A DNA stretch of 27,500 nt, taken from positions 422,085-449,584 of the forward strand of contig KV908437.1 of assembly GCA_002005505.1 (NCBI GenBank), written 5' to 3'. The notes beneath the pieces were generated by a model, which worked only from the letters and a program-made list of their open reading frames with translations, did no database searches and had not been told where the DNA came from. How positions within the stretch are numbered: the stretch's first letter is position 1; each line of letters begins with the position of its first letter. The position numbers and the translations under genes are program-made. The DNA comes from Botryococcus braunii. Taxonomy: Eukaryota > Chlorophyta > Trebouxiophyceae. This document shows, piece after piece, positions 21,480-27,500 of the stretch.

Positions 21480-22227
21480 CGCGGAGTTAGTACTTCAATG
21501 TCCGAGGACTTTGTGGCTAGCAGTAGGCTAGAGTCCAAGGATGGGGAGTCAGTAGTGGCAGGCACACCACTGGCTCTTGGCCATCGGTACTGTGAGCTTA
21601 AAGGGTCATTGCTGTACATTGCCCACACCATCTGACCTGACATCGCACAGGCAGCTGGTGTGTTGTCAAGGTACAGAATGAGCTCTACCACTTCGCATAG
21701 GAATGAAGCCGTTCGAGTGCTGAAGTATCTTAGGGACACTAGAGAGTTAGCTTTAACTCTTTGAGGGAAGAGACCCGAGCTTGAAGGCATTGTGGATGCC
21801 AACTATGCTGAGGACCTCGACCTTCGGTATTTCGACTACATGCTATGTTCTGTCAGTGTATGGCAGTGCCGTAGTATGGGGCAATAAGAATCATAGCTCA
21901 CTAGCGACCTACACTGTGGAGGCTGAGTTCATGGCTGCTAGCCCTACTGTGAAGGAGGCCAACAGGCTGCGGGGCTTCATGGAGGAGATAGGGGCAGTAC
22001 CTTGGAGAGTCAAAATCTTTTGTAATAACCAAGGGTGCATAGCCAATCTGAGGAATACCCTCTACTCCAAGTATATGAAGCCCTTCGCAGTGGGTTTCCA
22101 CTATGCTAGGGAGGCCATAGAAAAGGGGCTGGTAGATATGCTCTATGTGGAATTTACTCCCATTGTGGCTGACATTATGACCAAGCCACTTAACAAGCCC
22201 GTGGTGTCGGTCATAGGGATTCACTAG
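21480..22227 (+). pseudogene. Copia Pol C-terminal relic (end of RT and RNase H) in the left B element
   Basis: Matches roughly residues 1545-1785 of the A polyprotein: GHRYCELKGSLLYIAHT, a stop, PDIAQAAGVLSRYRM, then VEAEFMAASPTVKEAN to VADIMTKPLNKP and a stop at 22225-22227. Internal stops and frameshifts make it dead. The RNase H CDN motif reads CNN here but CDN in the right copy. The RT active site and everything upstream are absent. Polypurine text GCAAGCAAGGGGAAG (22253-22267) follows, then the LTR. Confidence 0.88.
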
Positions 22228-22267
22228 GACCGAGAAGAAACACATAAAGCATGCAAGCAAGGGGAAG

Positions 22268-22958
22268 TGTTGAGTTGAGAAAACACATTATAGGATGCCT
22301 TGTGCTTTAGGTGATCTTCAAATGTACAATATTAGGATACGGGTTCACTATCAACATAAGGTACCTCGAGACACATTATGATCAGGTCTATTTCGAACAT
22401 AAGGTACATTGTGATCGTGATCACACGTTTGTGATCGAACTCTTAAGGCTGTTGTCGTCGCTTAGTCGGGCAACTGGGTTGGAAAGATGTTGGGCATTCT
22501 TGATGCTAGCCTTGTCCATTGAGTTGCATGTGCAATACAGAAGACAGTCGTCCGGACTGGAGCTTGAGGCACCTACTTTAACGACATGTCTGCATGTGCA
22601 AAGGTGCGACAAAGCAGTGTGTGGTGTGTGATATCTGCATGTGTGATTTCTCAAGTGTGCGTGAACAATCTTAGTGTACAATCAAGCCACCCAAACAATT
22701 AGGACGGAGGCTTGTTTGAGTATAGGAAGGTACTCGTTCTTCGCCATCAGGAGCTTATCCGTGGTTGTTGATCGTAATGCTCACTGTCAGATCATCGTGT
22801 AACGAACTGGTTTGGAAAGATGCTGGGCATTCTTGATGTTAGTCTTGTCCATTGAGTTGCATGTGCAATATAGCAGACAGTCGTCCGGACTGGAGCTTGA
22901 GGCACCTACTTTAACGACCTGTCTGCATGTCCACATGTGATGCCGAATGCCCATAATC
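22268..22958 (+). repeat. B 3' LTR, subtype II (left element)
   Basis: Starts TGTTGAGTTGAG. Subtype II words are GTCGTCCGGACTGGAGCTTG and GGCACCTACTTTAACGAC, shared with the right-edge LTR (27312 onward) rather than with this element's own 5' LTR. An internal block of about 130 bp is present twice (from 22472 and from 22805, period 333). It ends GCCCATAATC and lacks the final TAACA, being joined directly to the inverted LTR at 22959. Confidence 0.87.
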
Positions 22959-23640
22959 TGTTAGGTTATGGGCATTTGGCATCACCTGGAACGCAGCAGA
23001 CAGGTCGTTAAGGATGTTGACTCACACCAACAGTCCATACGACTGTTTGTTGTTCAACACATGCAACTGTAGGACAAGACTAGCATCTGAGAATGCCCAG
23101 GCTCTTTCCAAACCAGTTCGTTACACGATGATCTAACAGTGAGCATAACGATCAGCAACTACGGATAAGCTCATGACGGCTAAGAACGAGTACCTGCCTA
23201 AACTCAATCAAGCCTACGCACCTTCACTGTTTGGGTGGCTTGATTGTACACTAAGATGGTTCGCTCACACTTGAGCAATCACACTTGCACATATTACACA
23301 CCACACACTGCTTCGTTGCACCTGGAAACGCAGCAGCCAGGTCGTTAAGGATGTCGACTCACAGCTATAGTCCATACGACTGTCTGCTGTTCAACACATG
23401 CAACTGCATGACAAGACTAGCATCTGAGAATGCCCAGGATCTTTCCAAACCAGTTGACAAACTAAGCGACGACCCTAGTCTTAAGAGTTCGATCACAAAC
23501 GTGTGATCACGATCACAATGTACCTTATGTTCGAATAGACCTCATCCGAACGTGTCTCGAAGTACCTGTATCCATTTATTGTACATTTAAAGATCACCTA
23601 ACGCACAAGGCACCCTATAATGTATGTTCACAACTCAACA
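22959..23640 (-). repeat. B 3' LTR, subtype I (right element)
   Basis: Reverse-strand LTR, 682 bp, sense ends TGTTGAGTTGTG..CCCATAACCTAACA. It carries subtype I words shared with 10916-11285 and has the internal block twice. A polypurine tract (sense GGCAAGGGGAAG, 23652-23641) precedes it in its own orientation. Confidence 0.87.
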
Positions 23641-23680
23641 CTTCCCCTTGCCTGCATGCTTTATGTGTATCTTCGCAGTC

Positions 23681-24433
23681 CTAGTGAATCCCTGTGACCA
23701 ACACCACGGGCTTGTTTATTGGGTTGGTCATAATGTCAGCCACATTGCGAACAGATTCTACATAGAGGATATCTACCAGCCCCTTTCCTACGGCGCCCAA
23801 GCATAGTGGAAACTCACTGCAACGGGCTTCGTATACTTGGCGTAGAGGGTATTCCTCAGATTAACTCTGCACCCTTGGTTATCACAAAAGATTTGGACTC
23901 TCCAAGGTGCTGCCCATATCTCCTGCATGAAGCCTTGCAACCAGTTGACCCCCTTCACAACATGGCTAGCAGCCATGAACTCAGCTTCCACACCGGAGGT
24001 CGCTACTGAGCTATGATTCTCATTGCCCCACACTACGGCACGGCAGTGCCCCATACACTGACAAAACATCGCCTGTGGTCGAATACCGATGGTCGAGGTC
24101 CCCAGCATAGTTGGCATCCACAATGCCTTCACGCTCGGGTCCCTTCCCTCAAAGAGTTAAAGCTTACTCTGGGGTGTCCCTAAGATACTTCAGCACTCGA
24201 ACGGCTTCATTCCTATGCGAAGTGGTAGAGCTCATTCTGTACCTTGACAACACACCAGCTGCCTGTGCGATGTCAGGTCAGATGGTGCGGGCAATGTACA
24301 GCAGTGACCCTTTAAGCTCACAGTACCGATGGCCAAGAGCCAGTGGTGTGCGTGCCACTACTGACTCCCCATCCTTGGACTCTAGCCTACTGCTAGCCAC
24401 AAAGTCCTCGGACATTGAAGTACTAACACCACG
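23681..24433 (-). pseudogene. Copia Pol C-terminal relic in the right B element
   Basis: Inverted counterpart of 21480-22227, with GHRYCELKGSLLYIARTI, RYRM, VEAEFMAASHVVKGVNWLQGFM and FCDNQGC. Stops and frameshifts are present. It keeps the RNase H aspartate that the left copy has lost. Confidence 0.87.
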
Positions 24434-27296
24434 ACCATCCTCACACACACCCCTTGCAACGTGTTGCAATTCTATTCTAGGTCCACAGACACCATTCATG
24501 TTTAGAGGTGTAATATCTCAGACAACAATTGAAGACTCGTCTCCTCGAAGTGTTCAAATGACAAAATGAATATAATACGTACCCGTCATGACAACTAACC
24601 AAGCATGTATACTCAAACTCCATCCCCTCACTTTCAAAGCCCCCCATACACTTCATCTCACCATTTTGTCCTCTGCAACATCGACACTCGTCCCAACCGT
24701 GATTTCCCGTGTTAATTCCCTTTCTATCACCATATGGAGGCTAATACTTGCACAAACAACATTACCCAGGGCTTACTGCCTAAGTACCCTCTCTATTAGA
24801 GAAGTCATGATTTCTTTCAAGTTTTCTTGCCCTAGCCTCAGCTCACCTCGCTTCCCCTGGAAACATTGTGATATTACAAGCTTCACAGTAAGTCGACCAA
24901 ATTATATGTCTCCAACCTCTACGCTTTCATGGATTGAGGATTTGGAGCATCAAGTCTAACCAGACACCGTTACAAGCGACGTGCACCCAAAACGCATCCA
25001 ACAACCATGTTTCATGTTATACAACCTGGAGTCTGGATATCAACAACTTTCATCTGGTATTTTCAAGATTTCTCATATATGGCCACAACTCCCAAACTTG
25101 GCTCTGTGACTATCTCTGAGTTCTCTCTCTAGCTTACATGATTTCACTAACTATCCTGGTCTAGCCCTCTAACGTGCGGCCGTGGGTGCACCAATGCATA
25201 AATGGCTTAGGATAAAATGTTCTATAATTGACAAATTCAACACCCAAAGCTCACTTATATCGGTCACAATGATGGTAACTCAACTCTGCCCTATTATATA
25301 CAAAACCCTTGAAACATGTCTTATCTGTACACCATTGGTACTTTGATCAGTCTCTAAGCGCGTTGCTTCAACGATACAAATGACTTACGAAGTCACCAAT
25401 GCTTACGTGTGTTGGTCAAATATCACCATCCTCTGCTTGAGGATCTAAGCTTATCACAAGTACCTATCAGTAACCTCATCTTGAGCACAGTAGATCCTTT
25501 CTATCATCACAACTTGACATTAGGCTACTCAACATCCAAACTCGCGCAACGCGCAAGGGCGCAACGATAACTAATGAGCTTCCCCTGACCTACTTATGTC
25601 ATTGATTAACCCAAACCTCTTCAAATTGATTCAGTGTCCTCAAAAACCAATTCTTTTCCACGTCAAGTTCAGAATTAGCTTCAAATGTTAGCAATTCTTG
25701 GTGTTCATAATTTGGCCCATCTAACACTCATATCTTTTGTGTAATCCGCACCATGGATTAAGATTAACTTGCAGCTATTTCAACCCCAACTGCACCTCTC
25801 TGCATTCCTAGAGTCATTAACTAATACACCTTAAACAGTCTGGGTCAATTACCCCAGAGTCCATGCCCGACTGTAGTTCAGGGCGTGAAGCGCATGCATT
25901 GCGCAACAATAAATTTGTGATCTTCTGGTACCCACAAATCACTCTTGGTCAGCCCAAAACTTTCAACACCAGGTACAAAAATCCAGATACCTTTCTTAGA
26001 GATTTTCAGAACACCACATTCACAGCCACACATAGAGAGGTCACACATGCCACACTGGACCCATATATGACCCTATGTAGGACCCCTCAAGGTCTGAAAA
26101 CCGCGTTAGCCACACAACATCAGCCACACATCACATTGACTAAACATCATTGACTAAACACAACCAGTCAATATCTAGTTCCACACTCTGAAATTCATGT
26201 AAGGAATGCCAGGCACATAAGACAACTCGTGACATTGCTCAATACACAGCCGTTCCGATAAGAGATCATCACTCCGCAAGTGCACGACGGTTAACGAGGC
26301 ACACGACTCCCTATTAAGCCTTTCTCACCCTCAACATTAGGGACTAGCCATTGCAAGTCCGAACGCGACACCTGATTCAGCCTTGCTCACCCTCAACATC
26401 AGGGACTAGCCATCAGCGAGTCCGAACGCGACACCTGATTTAGCCTTTCTCACCCTCAACATTAGGGCTAGCCATCAGCGAGTAGCAGCAGAACAAAACC
26501 ACAATAAGAATGTGCTCAGTGGACTGTGGAACCAGAAGTCCTTTACCACCATATTGCACCAACTAGTGGCGGTTTACACATACAACACAATCAATGTCTT
26601 TCATGCCCCAGCTCATGGACATCTTTACACACGCTTACACATACAACACATATGCAAGCCCATCCACATGCTACAATACCCGTACTGTTGCTCATGATGT
26701 CTACCAATACCTGGGTGGGGGCTCCCCAGGTTCCACCCACTTCTTCCTGCTGAGTATCACACTTAATGTCAGTGGGTAAAGGTTATTCATTATTACTCGT
26801 GTAAACCTGACCCCCTTGATCTCCAGCCTTAAGTGGGTGACAGACTTAAAGAAGCCTTTGTATTGGTTCACCCCTCAACCACTGCACTTACTGTGACACA
26901 TGAGCATCACTTCCTCTCTCAAATCATTGAGCCACACACTCACAATTTCAGGACCTACATCATACACAAGCTCCCGTGCATGTGCACTCAAAATTTCACT
27001 CCTCCATCCCAAGGTAGTCTTCCGCCTCGTCCACTTCCAACCGGGATTTCACCAGCCTTAGCGGACTCCTCCATCCCAAGCTCGCCTTAGCGGATGAAAC
27101 TGCCAAGAATGGATTCTGCACATGCTTACCAAATGATGGACTTGAATTCTGAAGCATATGCTGCGACTTGAAGGCGGGGTACACAACTGCGGGGCTGTCT
27201 CTCCCTATCGGACTGGAGTAGACTTGTGTAGCGTCCGCTGGCCACCAGTGCCTTGCCCAAAACCACATGTCGGCTTGTCTTGAGCACCCAAAGTTG
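24434..27296 (-). other. Non-coding interior of the right B element
   Basis: Counterpart of 18776-21479 plus the leader. It includes the 62-bp repeat array (about 26306-26482), the empty insertion site of element A (GCAAG complement at 27252-27256), and segments missing or altered in the left copy, such as a partial duplication of a GGGATGGAGGAG-type segment near 27000-27085. No gag or full pol is present. Confidence 0.6.
26306..26482. repeat. 62-bp tandem repeat, three copies, in the right B element
   Basis: Reverse-complement counterpart of 19442-19625 (CCTCAACATTAGGGACTAGCC and similar). One unit has lost part of the GCTGATGG segment. Confidence 0.88.
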
Positions 27297-27307
27297 GGTG
27301 GGCCCAT
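26996..27307 (-). other. Open frame of 103 codons starting at the ATG inside the B primer-binding site
   Basis: The ATG at 27307-27305 is the complement of the tRNA CAU anticodon. The frame runs MGPPNFGCSRQADMWFWARHWW.. to TGA at 26998-26996. The left B copy has the same start but a stop after eight codons, and A after seven, so long coding here is unsupported. It may be a chance frame or a gag-leader remnant. Confidence 0.3.
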
Positions 27308-27311
27308 AACC
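27297..27311 (-). promoter_or_regulatory. Primer-binding site of the right B element
   Basis: Sense GGTTATGGGCCCACC directly after the LTR end, as in the left copy and element A. Confidence 0.85.
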
Positions 27312-27500
27312 TGTTAGGTTATGGGTATTCGGCATCACCTGTGGACACAAACAGGTCGTTAATGTAGGTGCCTCCAAGCTCCAGTCCGGACGACTGTCTG
27401 TTGAATTGCACATGCAACTCAATGGACAAGACTAGCATCAAGAATGCCCAGCATCTTTCCAAACCAGTTCGTTACACGATGATCTGACACTGAGCATTAC
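27312..27500 (-). repeat. B 5' LTR, subtype II, partial (right element)
   Basis: Sense end CCCATAACCTAACA at 27312, with subtype II words (GTCCGGACTGGAGCTTG, GGCACCTAC). It runs off the window edge. Confidence 0.85.

Larger units (their letters stand above)
10916..22958 (+). mobile_element. Left copy of degenerate copia-type element B, split by element A
   Basis: 5' LTR at 10916-11285, primer-binding site 11286-11300, interior 11286-11345 continuing at 18776-22267, and 3' LTR at 22268-22958. Plus orientation is set by the primer site after the first LTR, the polypurine tract before the second, and the Pol tail on the plus strand. Element A (11346-18770) interrupts it. Without A the interior is about 3.6 kb and mostly non-coding. 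The bases before the 5' LTR are GTTAG; any matching target duplication would lie outside the window if the two B copies entered together. The two LTRs belong to different subtypes. Confidence 0.85.
22959..27500 (-). mobile_element. Right copy of copia-type element B, inverted and cut by the window edge
   Basis: In minus orientation: 5' LTR (27312 to beyond 27500), primer site 27311-27297, interior to 23641, 3' LTR 23640-22959. It mirrors the left copy, giving arms of about 4.5 kb around 22958/22959. It is uninterrupted at the place where the left copy holds element A. Confidence 0.87.

Noticed and set aside
10916..27500. Inverted arms considered as a large DNA transposon or plastid-type inverted repeat
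   Set aside because: LTRs, primer sites, polypurine tracts and a Pol tail in each arm show two inverted LTR retrotransposons instead. No transposase, rRNA or organelle genes are present.

Overview
This window is nuclear DNA from a eukaryote. It has spliced genes with GT..AG introns, long dinucleotide microsatellites inside those introns, and a right half built almost entirely of LTR retrotransposons. One gene resembles the flagellar radial-spoke protein RSPH1, and copia elements are abundant, so a flagellate protist or alga (possibly green) fits best. I cannot name the species.

Layout. (1) About 1-1625, plus strand: the 3' end of a MORN-repeat gene resembling RSPH1, with (CT)n and (GT)n tracts in its introns. 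(2) 1626-4764: no convincing gene, but a 51-bp tandem duplication and a 33-bp minisatellite. (3) 7484-4765, minus strand: a four-exon methylenetetrahydrofolate dehydrogenase/cyclohydrolase (FolD family) gene. Introns 2 and 3 carry microsatellites about 100 bp long, and the NAD(P)-binding half of the protein has a stop-free insertion of over 100 codons. (4) 8250-9698, minus strand: a 1.45-kb non-coding LTR element (TRIM type) with 165-bp LTRs, a polypurine tract and a 5-bp target duplication. It lies in or near the relic of a LINE-like reverse transcriptase (about 9705-10915). (5) 10916 to the right edge: two copies of a degenerate copia-type element (called B here) arranged tail to tail, forming inverted arms of 4-5 kb centred at about 22958/22959. 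(6) Nested in the left B copy at 11346-18770, minus strand: an intact copia element (called A here) with apparently identical 692-bp LTRs, a 5-bp target duplication (GCAAG) and a 1799-codon gag-pol frame.

Most unusual signals. Element A carries an extra open frame of about 180 codons between the primer-binding site and gag-pol, in the same phase as gag-pol. The two are separated by three stops that all lie inside a 45-nt segment with GTAAGT..CAG ends; removing it would fuse the frames. Families A and B both have a primer-binding site matching the anticodon arm of initiator tRNA-Met (the half-tRNA priming known for Drosophila copia and yeast Ty5), and both have LTR ends that can pair back onto that site in a 10-bp hairpin. 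Long LTRs of both families contain an internal duplication of about 130-143 bp in the same relative place. The B pair shows two LTR subtypes swapped between its members, which is the expected footprint of an inversion between two inverted elements. The right B copy preserves the empty target site of element A.

How the parts relate: A is probably recent and may be capable of movement. B keeps the LTR ends, primer site and polypurine tract in A-like form but only the last quarter-kilocodon of Pol, so it looks like a non-autonomous relative that depended on an A-like element for mobilisation. Only the FolD and RSPH1-like genes look like host genes.
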